DNA of 35,248 bases. Source: Bacteroidales bacterium. GTDB lineage: Bacteria > Bacteroidota > Bacteroidia > Bacteroidales > JAADGE01. The DNA lies in assembly GCA_021648725.1 (NCBI GenBank), contig JAKISF010000033.1, forward strand, positions 1 to 35,248, given 5' to 3'. Position numbers and translations under genes: made by a program. Below the pieces are notes generated by a model. It was not told the DNA's origin. It worked only from the letters and a program-made list of their open reading frames with translations, and did not search any database. Numbering within the stretch: position 1 is the stretch's first letter; every line of letters begins with the position of its first letter. Below, piece by piece: positions 1 through 8,500 of the stretch.

Positions 1-1
1 C

Positions 2-523
2 ATCTGGAAAAAAGCCAATGGCATCGACCCTACCCCTGTGGTGCAATATTCCGAACGCAAATCCCTCAGCACCGAGCGCACTTTTGAAAAGGACACGACA
101 AATGTCTCAGCACTCAAAAAACTACTGATTTCGATGGTGGAAAAAATCGCCTTCGAACTGCGCAAAAAACAAAAGCTTACGGGATGCGTCACCGTAAAAA
201 TCCGCTATGCCAATTTCGACACCCACAGCCTGCAAAAGCACCTCCCCTACACTTCTTTCGACCATGTGCTGATGGAAACAGCTTTGGAATTATTTGAACG
301 CCTCTATACAAGGAGGATACTCATCCGGCTTATCGGTGTGCGTTTCAGCCATTTGGTGGGCGGCCACCAGCAATTGAATTTGTTTGAAGATGCCCCCGAA
401 ATGATCAGCCTCTACCAGGCCATGGACAGCATCCGGCTACGGTACGGAAGGAAAGCAGTGCAAAGGGCGGTGGGGGTTCGCCCACTCCTCCCCGCCCTGA
501 AGGACGGGGAAAATTGGAAATAA
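2..523 (+). CDS. dinB: DNA polymerase IV (DinB), C-terminal part, 5' end outside window
   Basis: The reading frame is open from base 2, so the gene starts upstream of the window; an internal GTG at 38 is not the real start. The visible part is the C-terminal 'little finger' (IMPB/MucB C-terminal) domain of a Y-family translesion polymerase: 'SERKSLSTERTF', then the strand 'GCVTVKIRYANFDTHS', and later 'LIRLIGVRFSHLVG' and 'QLNLFED'. This domain grips DNA and, near the QLxLF-like motif, the sliding clamp. The polymerase catalytic palm is not visible. The protein normally ends around 'RAVGV'; here about 15 more residues are read through a GC-rich stem-loop (490-509). GC content is about one half, well above the roughly one third or less of most later genes. 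Family assignment is sure; whether the whole gene is intact cannot be seen. Confidence 0.9.
   Translation: MWKKANGIDPTPVVQYSERKSLSTERTFEKDTTNVSALKKLLISMVEKIAFELRKKQKLTGCVTVKIRYANFDTHSLQKHLPYTSFDHVLMETALELFERLYTRRILIRLIGVRFSHLVGGHQQLNLFEDAPEMISLYQAMDSIRLRYGRKAVQRAVGVRPLLPALKDGENWK
490..509. repeat. GC-rich stem-loop in the 3' end of dinB
   Basis: CCCCGCCCTGAAGGACGGGG folds with itself: CCCCG pairs with CGGGG, one C/A mismatch follows, then CCT pairs with AGG around a GA turn. It lies inside the last codons of dinB and is followed by an A-rich stretch rather than a T run, so it is not a typical intrinsic terminator. It resembles small dispersed palindromic repeats, but no second copy was seen in this window. 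Confidence 0.5.
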
Positions 524-694
524 AATGAAGCACTTTCTTCAGGTTCATCACCTCGGCACTTTCAACTTTCTCGGGTTTTCCATCGAGAAAAAGATAATCT
601 CTGACGGCTAAGTTCTAATTATAACAGCATTTTGTTTAAAAAGCTCAAACAGATGATATGCCTGGTCTGTGAGAAACATTGTCAAGAACCATTG

Positions 695-1417
695 TTTCAA
701 AGTTGTTTTGCTTTCTCTATTTTATCAGCATAAGCGTACCAGTTCAGATAGTTTTGTAAATATTTTGAACTTACCCCATTAAATGGGCGCAAAAACTTTC
801 TGAGCTCTGCATGGACATTGTTGACTTTTTGCAGATGGATGGTCTTATCATTTTTGTCCACGTGATCTTTGGCCAATAATGCTTTGTGTTTTATGCCAGG
901 GTTGTCTTTGGCAAAAGCCTTAAAAGAAGGGTGCTTGTCCGTTATCAAGGTTGTGTTCCCGGCCAGCTTCCCATCCAATGCCTTTGCGATTTCTTTTTTG
1001 CTGAGACGTTTTGAGACAACAGTTTTAAGGTATTTCTCCCCCTTGCGCTCAACTGCCGTCACAACCTGGATAACTGTGACTTCTTCTTTTCCCATGTTCC
1101 GTTTGAAATCACCTCCCCGCTTTCTTGATTTTCTGTCCAGATTCCGGCTGCCTTTATTGTTCATAGCCAGCTCCAATTCGTCACACTCTACTTCTGAGCA
1201 TAACTGTTCAGGCACAAGCTGCTCTAGTGAACTCAATATCTTGCCCTGTAATTCATGCTCTTGCAGCAACCCATTCAATAACTCACTTTGTACGGCCTTT
1301 GGCAATTGTGCAAATAATGCCTTAATTTCGTGTCTTGATTTCATTTTACAAAGACACAAAGAATTGCTGTATTGTTCAGAACTTAGCCTTATTTAGTAAA
1401 TTGCACAAACTTTGAAA
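695..1417 (-). mobile_element. IS1595-family insertion sequence, internally deleted (approximate bounds)
   Basis: One transposase gene is flanked by a short inverted match: TTTCAAAGTT at 695-704 and AACTTTGAAA at 1408-1417. The match outside this 10-bp core is poor and I found no convincing target duplication, so the true ends could lie several bases further out. The left copy overlaps the transposase stop codon. The element is short for the family because the transposase lacks about 90-100 internal residues (see the gene). It is likely not self-mobile. Confidence 0.45.
697..1344 (-). CDS. IS1595-family (ISXO2-like) transposase, zinc ribbon and HTH missing
   Basis: 215 residues from the ATG at 1344; a TTG at 1359 would add five residues. 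The DDE-type core is recognisable: 'VECDELELA' (D55), 'LITDKHPSFKAF' (D136), and the C-terminal block 'NNVHAELRKFLRPF' followed by 'GVSSKYLQNYLNWYAY', typical of the branch with Asn as third catalytic residue. Intact relatives are roughly 300 residues and carry, between the N-terminal helix ('MKSRHEIKALFAQLP') and the first Asp, a four-Cys zinc ribbon and a helix-turn-helix. Here 'LEQLVPEQLC' runs directly into 'SEVECDEL', so that DNA-binding part has been removed in frame. I infer an inactive or trans-dependent transposase. Family from pattern recognition; the deletion is inferred from remembered family architecture. Confidence 0.75.
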   Translation of the reverse strand: MKSRHEIKALFAQLPKAVQSELLNGLLQEHELQGKILSSLEQLVPEQLCSEVECDELELAMNNKGSRNLDRKSRKRGGDFKRNMGKEEVTVIQVVTAVERKGEKYLKTVVSKRLSKKEIAKALDGKLAGNTTLITDKHPSFKAFAKDNPGIKHKALLAKDHVDKNDKTIHLQKVNNVHAELRKFLRPFNGVSSKYLQNYLNWYAYADKIEKAKQL

Positions 1418-1432
1418 AGAGCCAAAAAGCTT

Positions 1433-1497
1433 AAAAGTTATTCTGAATTTTTTTGGTCCATTAAAAGACCAATAAAAAAAATTCGGAAATAACTTTT
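1433..1497. repeat. Long imperfect inverted repeat between IS1595 and the DUF1611 gene
   Basis: The left arm (1433-1458) starts AAAAGTTATT and ends TTTGGTC; the right arm (1467-1497) starts GACCAAT and ends AATAACTTTT. The arms pair over about 26 bp with small bulges around the 8-nt loop CATTAAAA. Both strands end in A/T-rich tracts, so it could act as a bidirectional terminator, or be a MITE-like remnant. It lies outside the proposed IS1595 ends and about 120 bp upstream of the DUF1611 start. Confidence 0.6.
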
Positions 1498-1615
1498 TTG
1501 CGGACTCTGAACAAGGTAAATAATTATAAAAAAAGGTCAACCTATATCAGGATAATACAAAAGAGACTTAGTAAATAGCGATATTAAGAGTATCAAACCA
1601 TATAAAAGGAAAACT

Positions 1616-2689
1616 ATGAAATCATTAGTATATTGCGAAGGTGAATTTGGAAAGATAGATGGCAAGGTTGCGAATGGGCTTGCCAGACATTCTGAAAAGT
1701 ATCAGATTCTTGGAATTATTGATAGTACAAAAGCCGGTCTCGATGCCGGAGAATTTCTTGATGGAATAAAAAATGGAATCCCAATATTCCAAAGTAGCGA
1801 AGATGCCATCGAGACTTTGGGCTTTGTTCCAGAATACTTCATCTACGGCATTGCAGCGATTACTGCATTTCTTGACCATTATGATAGAGGGATTATCTTT
1901 TCCGCAATGAAACTGGGGATGAACATCATAAATGGTCTCCCGGAATTTTTTACTGAGGATGAAGAATTTGTCCAGAAAGCCCATGATTATAATGTACAAA
2001 TCTATGATATGAGAAAATCACCGATGAGAAAGCATTTACATAATTTTACCGGACGTATTCATAAGGTTTCAATTCCCGTAATAACAGTGCTTGGAACGGA
2101 TTGTGCGGTTGGCAAAAGAACAACAGCGGTAGAACTTGTTGTAGCATTGCAACAAGCAGGGCTGAATGCTGAATTTATTGCGACTGGCCAGACAGGTTTG
2201 CTTCAGGGTGCAAAGTATGGCACTGTGGTGGATGTTTTAAGTTCGGGTTTTGCAAGTGGCGAGGTTGAAAATGCAATTCTAAATGCATATAAAGGAGAAC
2301 GCCCTGATATTATTGTTGTAGAAGGTCAAGGTGCTCTGAGTCATCCCGCCTATACATCATCACACGCTATTATCAGAGGCTCTGTGCCCGATGCGGTTAT
2401 ATTACAGCACCCGCCTAAAAGAAAGAATCATTGTGATTATCCAACCCTACCAATGCCCACACCAGAAAGTGAGATCGAATTGATAGAAGTTTTCTCAAAA
2501 ACGAAGGTGATTGCCATCACAATCAACCATGAAGATATGACTGATGATGAATTAGAAAATACTATTGTGGAATACGAAAAAAAATACAGACTGCCTACCA
2601 CCGATATTTTAAAGTATGGTTGCGATAAACTCATTAAAAAATTATTTGAAATATTCCCCGAACTGTTAGAGAAATCGAAACAAATATGA
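1616..2689 (+). CDS. DUF1611 family P-loop protein, DgcN-like
   Basis: 357 residues. The ATG at 1616 has a purine-rich AAAAGGAAAA just upstream. The N-terminal half (about 1-145) looks like a Rossmann-type DUF1611_N domain ('GIIDSTKAGLDAGEF', 'YGIAAITAFLDHYDRG'). The C-terminal half holds a P-loop at residues 160-170 (GTDCAVGKRTT), then 'FIATGQTGLLQG' and 'IIVVEGQGALSHPAY', the conserved DUF1611 core. The best studied relative, DgcN, is described as acting on D-glutamate together with the racemase DgcA; DUF1611 genes usually sit beside an enolase-type dipeptide epimerase. Here the neighbour is instead a PLP racemase, followed by a D,D-dipeptidase. The stop overlaps the next start by 4 bp (ATGA). 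Substrate is unknown; a small amino acid or dipeptide is my inference. Confidence 0.8.
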   Translation: MKSLVYCEGEFGKIDGKVANGLARHSEKYQILGIIDSTKAGLDAGEFLDGIKNGIPIFQSSEDAIETLGFVPEYFIYGIAAITAFLDHYDRGIIFSAMKLGMNIINGLPEFFTEDEEFVQKAHDYNVQIYDMRKSPMRKHLHNFTGRIHKVSIPVITVLGTDCAVGKRTTAVELVVALQQAGLNAEFIATGQTGLLQGAKYGTVVDVLSSGFASGEVENAILNAYKGERPDIIVVEGQGALSHPAYTSSHAIIRGSVPDAVILQHPPKRKNHCDYPTLPMPTPESEIELIEVFSKTKVIAITINHEDMTDDELENTIVEYEKKYRLPTTDILKYGCDKLIKKLFEIFPELLEKSKQI

Positions 2690-3747
2690 AAACACCAAGA
2701 ATAGAGATAAATCTTGGTAAAATTGTCCATAATGCAAAAAAGTTAAGGGAGCTTTATGGTTCAAAAGGCATTGACGTAATTGGTGTAACAAAAGTAGTTT
2801 GCGGAGACCCAGCCATTGCAGATGTTTTAGTAAAAAGCGGTATCAATATCCTTGCTGATTCAAGAATTGAAAATATTATAAAAATGCATGATGCAGGTAT
2901 CCATGCAAAATTTCTTCTGCTAAGAACCCCTTTAAGTCAATCTGAATTGGTCGTGAAATATGCGGATACCAGTCTCAACTCAGAGCTTTCTGTAATTAAA
3001 GAACTTTCAAAATATGCTGTAAAGCAAGGCATATCTCATAAAATTATATTAATGGTAGAATTGGGAGATTTAAGAGAGGGGATTATGTTGTTAGACGTAG
3101 AGAATACCGTTAATGAGGTAATGGGGTTGAAAGGAATTGAACTCATAGGTATTGGAACAAATTTAGCTTGCTTTGGCGGTATAAAACCCAATGATGAGAA
3201 AATGGAGTATTTATCCTCAATTGCAAAAAGTATTGAAGATAAGTTTAAATTAAAATTAGAAATTATTTCTGGAGGAAATTCAGCCAATTACGATTGGTTT
3301 ATGTCAACAAAAGATGTTGGAAAAATTAATAATTTACGAATTGGCGAATCAATATTTTTAGGTTGTGAAACTCTTGAGCGAAAAACAATTAAGGAGCTAT
3401 TTACAGATGCATTTACTTTAATTGCAGAGGTTATTGAGTCAAAAAGAAAGCCGTCCTTGCCTTATGGCGATATTGGTCAAGATGCATTTGGAAATATTCC
3501 AAAATTTCCTGACCTTGGTTTAATGAAAAGAGCTATACTCGGAATTGGATTACAAGATGTTTTAGTTTCAGGATTAACGCCCCTATTGGATATTGATATT
3601 CTCGGGGCAAGCAGCGATCATATCATTATCGATACCAAACAATTAGAACTCAGAGTAGGAGATACCGTTGAGTTTAATCTCAATTACGGAGCTTTACTTT
3701 CATCTATGACTTCGCCATATATAATTAAAATCTATAAAGAAATATGA
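2686..3747 (+). CDS. Alanine/ornithine racemase-family PLP-dependent enzyme
   Basis: 353 residues, fold-type III PLP barrel (alanine racemase N-terminal domain). The PLP lysine should be K36 in 'VIGVTKVVCG'. Other family blocks: 'ILADSRIENI', 'KIILMVELGDLREGI', 'IGIGTNLACFGGIKP', 'ISGGNSANY', 'NNLRIGESIFLG' and the C-terminal 'SSDHIIIDTKQ' and 'NYGALLSSMTSPYI'. These match the Orr (ornithine racemase) subgroup better than classical Alr. It would interconvert the L and D forms of a free amino acid; the exact substrate cannot be read from sequence. Translation is probably coupled: its start overlaps the DUF1611 stop, and its own stop overlaps the dipeptidase start, each by 4 bp. Lower GC than the gene before it. 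Confidence 0.8.
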   Translation: MKTPRIEINLGKIVHNAKKLRELYGSKGIDVIGVTKVVCGDPAIADVLVKSGINILADSRIENIIKMHDAGIHAKFLLLRTPLSQSELVVKYADTSLNSELSVIKELSKYAVKQGISHKIILMVELGDLREGIMLLDVENTVNEVMGLKGIELIGIGTNLACFGGIKPNDEKMEYLSSIAKSIEDKFKLKLEIISGGNSANYDWFMSTKDVGKINNLRIGESIFLGCETLERKTIKELFTDAFTLIAEVIESKRKPSLPYGDIGQDAFGNIPKFPDLGLMKRAILGIGLQDVLVSGLTPLLDIDILGASSDHIIIDTKQLELRVGDTVEFNLNYGALLSSMTSPYIIKIYKEI

Positions 3748-4427
3748 CAGCAAAAGAATATTGCGAATTAGTTGAACGATTAGACCGCTTCCAAAAGCAA
3801 CTTATTTCAACTATTACCATTAAAGAGGACCACTCTCCGTTAATCAGCTTAAAAGAATCAAATTTTAATTTAGTGTTTGAACCATCTTTTTACAAGGATT
3901 ACAAATATATGGTTAGAGAAGTTATTTTTGAAAAAATAGGACGAATAAGCAAAATTTTGGATAAGGAAGATAAAAGATTAATCATTCGTTCCGTATGGAG
4001 AGGTTTTGCACACCAAAAACTTTTGCGGGATAGAAGAATTAAGATTATAACAAAAGACCATCCCAATAAATCATTAAAAGAAATTAATAAAATAGTTTCA
4101 TATTTCATTGCTCCTGAAGAAGAATCAATGCATTCAACCGGTGGGGCTGTGGACGCATTAATCTATGATTTGGAAAAAGATTGCGTTATGGACTTTGGAA
4201 ATAATGAAGACCTAAATTTAGAACTTAATGAAACTTGCTATCCATTTCATCCTGATATTTCTCCACAAGTAAGAAAAAACCGAGAACTTCTTATCAATCT
4301 CTTTGACAAAGAAGGCTTTGTAGTTGACCCTAAGGAATACTGGCATTTTGATTATGGAAATGTTATTTGGGCAATAGAAAAAGGAAGAAAATATGCTAAA
4401 TATGGTATTAAGTCGGCGGATAAATAA
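3744..4427 (+). CDS. VanX-like D-Ala-D-Ala dipeptidase (peptidase family M15D); last codons supplied by IS630
   Basis: 227 residues. The zinc site of VanX/DdpX is present with the right spacing: 'SMHSTGGAVD' gives H130 and D137, and 'EYWHFDYG' gives the catalytic E198 and the third ligand H201. A transition-state arginine is probably the one in 'SVWRGF'. No signal peptide is visible, so it should act in the cytoplasm on D,D-dipeptides such as D-Ala-D-Ala. It is the third gene of the coupled operon. The final four codons and stop (SADK-stop) lie inside the left end of the IS630 element, which begins at 4411; without the insertion the frame would run on as about NIVFCQ and more before a stop. 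The catalytic domain is complete, so activity is probably kept. Confidence 0.85.
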   Translation: MTAKEYCELVERLDRFQKQLISTITIKEDHSPLISLKESNFNLVFEPSFYKDYKYMVREVIFEKIGRISKILDKEDKRLIIRSVWRGFAHQKLLRDRRIKIITKDHPNKSLKEINKIVSYFIAPEEESMHSTGGAVDALIYDLEKDCVMDFGNNEDLNLELNETCYPFHPDISPQVRKNRELLINLFDKEGFVVDPKEYWHFDYGNVIWAIEKGRKYAKYGIKSADK

Positions 4428-5523
4428 TATGGCATATTGATTATTTTTTCTATCTTTACAGCATGGAAAAAATAGATTTACGCAGAGCAAGTAAAGAGGA
4501 AAAAGAAGCAATAAGAATTCGTGCTATTCACATGCATACTCAGAAATTAAAACAAAATGAAATTGCTTTTTTGTTAGGGGTTCATAAAAACTCAGTTTAT
4601 CAGTGGATTAAGTTATACAATAAATATGGGAAGAAAGGATTAAAAGAAGTAATAAGAGGTCGAAAAAAAGGAACCGGCAGATTATTAAGCCGTGAGCAAG
4701 AAAAAGAGATTCAAAAAATGATTACCGATAAGATGCCTGACCAATTAAAACTACCATATGCTTTATGGACAAGGAAAGCTATTAGAGATTTAATAAAAAG
4801 AACATATAAGGTTGAAGTTGCAATAAGAACAATGGGTGATTACCTTAATGAGTGGGGATTTAGCCCTCAAAAGCCTAAAAAGAAAGCTTATGAGCAGAAT
4901 TCAAAATCAGTAAACAAATGGCTTAAAGAAGAGTATCCCTCTATTGTAAAAAAAGCAAAAAAAGAAGGAGCAGAAATCCATTGGGGAGATGAAACAGGCA
5001 TAAGAAATACAAGTCAGTATGGACGTTCATATGCACCAAAAGGACAAACACCGGTAAAAGAAACTATGGCAAAACGAATATCTTTAAATATGATTTCTAC
5101 AATAACAAATCAAGGAAAGGTAAGGTTTATGACATACAAAGGAACTATGAACTCACAACAATTTATTATATTTATGAAGCGATTAATAAAAGGAGCAGAA
5201 AAGAAAATATTTTTAATTTTAGATAACCTAAAAGTTCACCATAGTAAACTTGTTAAAAAATGGGTAGAAAAGAACAAAAATAAAATTGAGCTATTTTACC
5301 TTCCTTCATATTCACCTGAGTTAAACCCGGATGAATATTTGAATAATGATTTAAAAAGTGGGATAGGGCTAAAAGCCTCTCCTAAAAATGAAAAGCAAAT
5401 GAATACTAATGTAAAATCTCATATGATTTTTTTGCAAAGAAATCCTGAGCGAGTTGCACGTTTTTTTCATCATAAATCAATAAAATATGCAGCTGCTTAA
5501 ATCACTTTATATTTCCGCCGGAT
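4411..5523 (+). mobile_element. IS630-family insertion sequence, intact, with TA target duplication
   Basis: Left end AGTCGGCGGATAAATAATAT (4411-4430) and right end, read inward on the other strand, ATCCGGCGGAAATATAAAGT (from 5523) agree at 14 of 20 positions, with an unbroken CGGCGGA core. The element is bracketed by TA at 4409-4410 and TA at 5524-5525, the expected IS630/Tc1 target duplication. Length is 1113 bp with one full-length transposase, so it appears recently active. It landed exactly between two convergent genes: its left end provides the stop of the dipeptidase, and its right end touches the helicase stop codon. Confidence 0.85.
4463..5500 (+). CDS. IS630-family transposase
   Basis: 345 residues, full length. 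An N-terminal helix-turn-helix ('QNEIAFLLGVHKNSVYQWIK', about residues 31-50) and a second winged-helix-like part (about 75-130) should bind the terminal repeats. The DDE catalytic triad is D176 ('HWGDETGI'), D254 ('LILDNLKVHH') and E291 in 'SPELNPDEYLNN'. Chemistry is cut-and-paste into TA. A sequence TATCTTTA at 4452-4459, close to the Bacteroidetes -7 box, lies just 5' of the ATG and could drive it with a very short leader. No frameshift is needed. Confidence 0.9.
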   Translation: MEKIDLRRASKEEKEAIRIRAIHMHTQKLKQNEIAFLLGVHKNSVYQWIKLYNKYGKKGLKEVIRGRKKGTGRLLSREQEKEIQKMITDKMPDQLKLPYALWTRKAIRDLIKRTYKVEVAIRTMGDYLNEWGFSPQKPKKKAYEQNSKSVNKWLKEEYPSIVKKAKKEGAEIHWGDETGIRNTSQYGRSYAPKGQTPVKETMAKRISLNMISTITNQGKVRFMTYKGTMNSQQFIIFMKRLIKGAEKKIFLILDNLKVHHSKLVKKWVEKNKNKIELFYLPSYSPELNPDEYLNNDLKSGIGLKASPKNEKQMNTNVKSHMIFLQRNPERVARFFHHKSIKYAAA

Positions 5524-8500
5524 TAATATTGTTTTTTGTCAAATATTTCTTCTATAAGCCTTCCGATATTCAGTACTGTTTCATCTTGAGGTTGTTGAAT
5601 AATGAATGCCTTAAATACAAATAAATAATAATCAGAAGAATAATTATCAGAACTGTATTGTTTGTGAATTTCAATTATTTCGTTGTAGATAGTTGTCCGG
5701 TCATTTGATTTTTTAAATTTGAGAAGTGCTTCAAGCCATAAAATAGTTTCCTCAAAGTTGTTGTTGTGTTTGGCTAATTGTACTTGCGAAATATAATACT
5801 TCTCATTATCCTCAAAAAAATCAATTTTGTTCCACGCATCAATAGCTTCTTTGTAATGATTTAATTCAAATCTTATATTTCCAATTTCTATCCATAAATC
5901 TATGTCATTTGATTTTGCAATATATTCTAATACTTTAACTAAATCCTTTTTTTGTTCTAATATTTGAATAGATTTTGAGCTTAAAATAAATTGACTTATT
6001 AATTCGTCTCTCCATTCTAAATTTTTAATTATTTCATCTAATTTATTTTGATTTTGAGTTAATATCTCAATATCTTGTTTCATTATTTTTTCTCCGTTTA
6101 TTAAACGAGAAATAATAATTCTAATGTCTTGTTCAACTGTCCTTAAATTGTTCCCAATTCGTGATACTAATTCGTTGAAAAACCTACCTTTGAATAAGCA
6201 AATTGCAGCCTCTTCATATTTTGGTTTTTTGAATATCGGATTTAAATAAAAATCAGCTGCACTTTGCCAGTTTTCATTGATTTCTTCTGAGAGTGCTAAA
6301 CATTCATAACCTTGTTCTTTTTCCCCAATTTTAATAAATTGTTTTGCCGCAACTTTAAGTCTTGCCGGATTATTATCATAAAGACCTTGTTTCTTATCTT
6401 GTTCGGCATTTTTAAGAGCATTGTCTTTTGTGCTGTTATCAATTTTATCTTTTATAGTTCCCGGATTGTATAAAATTGTATCATTTTTATAATCGTTTAA
6501 AATCATCCATTTATCTGTTGAAATATCAACATTATTAACAAGTTCTTTCCAAAACAACTCCTCAGATTGTTCGTTATCTATTATTAATAGTTCTGTTTGA
6601 GCACGGGTTAAACCAACATATAATTTATTAAAAAAGAAACCTCTCTTAAATAATTCTTCAATATCTGATTTGTTTTTTGATAGATTTTTTAATTCTTGTA
6701 TAAAATATTCTCCAAAGCCGAATAAAACAACCTGCTCATATTCTGCTCCTTTTGCTTCAACTGACGTTTTTACTTCTACTTCATCAATTAATGACAATAA
6801 ATTGTGCTTTCTAATATACTCGTCCTTTTCTTGTGCATTAACAGGAATAATAAATATTTTATGTTCTAATTTTTCTATTAAGTCTTGTTTTAATTCTGGA
6901 TTATTTTCTATTGAATTATAACTTAAAAAAACATTGAAATTTCTGTTACTATCATTATTTGGACGCTTTGCTTCTTGTGGTTTTATTTGTTTTATACCTA
7001 AATTTTTCTTTCTATGATATTGCACAAAATTAGCAACAGATACAACCGGTTGGGCAGAACGATAATTAAAAGAAGGATTGTAGTCTTGAATTTGATTATT
7101 AAACTTAGCAATTTCTTTCAATTCTTCATGAAGCATGCTTGTCATCTCACCTTGCCGAAATCCTGTTGGATTTACTGTTTGGTTTGGGTCTCCTGCAAAA
7201 ACAATAGGGACTTGTTTTATTTTTGACAAATCATACTCTAAATACTTTGATAATCTCAAAATAAAACGCAATTCTACTCTGCAAAAATCCTGTGCTTCAT
7301 CACATATTAGAACACTATATTTTTTCTTAATGCCTACGTTTTTACTTATATGCTTTATTATTTTAAGTTTATCCCAATAACTTTCTTCATTTATTAGTTT
7401 ATCATAAAATGGCAAAACATTATCTTCGATTCCTTTAAACTTAGATTTAGGAATTATTTTTGCTTTTTTATAAATTCTCTCAAAATTTTCACTTGTAATT
7501 TTTTCATCAAAATTGTAACCATATATAAATGTAATAATAGTAAACCATGATTCTTCGGCTGAGTATCTGTTTATTATATGTTTTGGCAAATTAGAGTTTT
7601 CATACAATTGTTTGAACTTAGAAAAATCTAAATATTTAGTGTCTTTAAAATTAGTTTTATCATTTTCCGGAAGCATCTCAAATAAAAACTTCTTAAAAGA
7701 ATTGAAGTTGTTTTTTCTACATTGACTTGCCAGTTCAATTGGAACTTTAAATTCCGTATTGTTAGTTAATAAATCAAAAACGGCATCTTTTGAATGTTTT
7801 AAAAGAGTTTCATTTTCTGTAAGAAAGATAATATCTCCTTTTATTTCATCTTGACATTTGTAATAAAATGAATTTGCAAAAATATAATATAACATTGTGG
7901 ACTTACCGCTACCGGCTTGTCCGTTTATGTAGTATGGGAATTTAAAATTATTAAAAAAGTCAATTTGTTCGCTTGTTAATGAAAGATTGCTAAATTCCTT
8001 ACTTTTTTGGATAGGATACCAATCGTCATAGTTTGTAATTGTCCATTTGGGATATGCCCTAAATGCCTTGCGACTAATGCTTTCTTTGCTTTTAGTGAAG
8101 TCGATTTTTTCTGACTGTATTTCTATTAGGGCTTTTTCCCAGTGTTCTTTTTGTTTACTTAAAATAGCACCATTAAATAATATAAAAATTGTGTCTTCGT
8201 TATTTAGCTCAATTTTGCTATATAAAACACCAATTTCATTGTTTGTATATTTTAGAATAACTATTCCATTCTCTTCTTTAATAATTTCACCTGTTATTCG
8301 ACCTTCAACAATATCATTAATAACTATCCTAAATATATCAACTCTCTTATCAATCATTCCTTCTGTTAAGGAACTATTTAGGGCATATTTAACCCAATCT
8401 TCTGTTTCAAATATTTCATTTTTTGGTTCTATTTTGAAACCCTTAAACCAAGAAGTTAATTCTTGAGGAGGATAATCTAATCCTTTTTTTATCTTTGATT

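Noticed and set aside
525-611. A 28-codon ORF directly after dinB on the plus strand, and an open minus-strand frame over the same bases reading 'VRDYLFLDGKPEKVESAEV'.
   Set aside because: The plus ORF matches nothing known. The minus frame looks protein-like but has no start codon, has an in-frame stop just upstream, and runs under the DinB C-terminus; at best it is a gene remnant.
869-1396. A 175-codon plus-strand ORF opposite the IS1595 transposase.
   Set aside because: It is the antisense shadow of the transposase; its Cys/Ser/Phe-rich translation has no family features.
3744-4427. Vancomycin resistance determinant, suggested by the VanX-like gene.
   Set aside because: No VanH, VanA/B ligase, VanR or VanS genes are near, and the organism is a diderm not usually targeted by vancomycin; a catabolic role is simpler.
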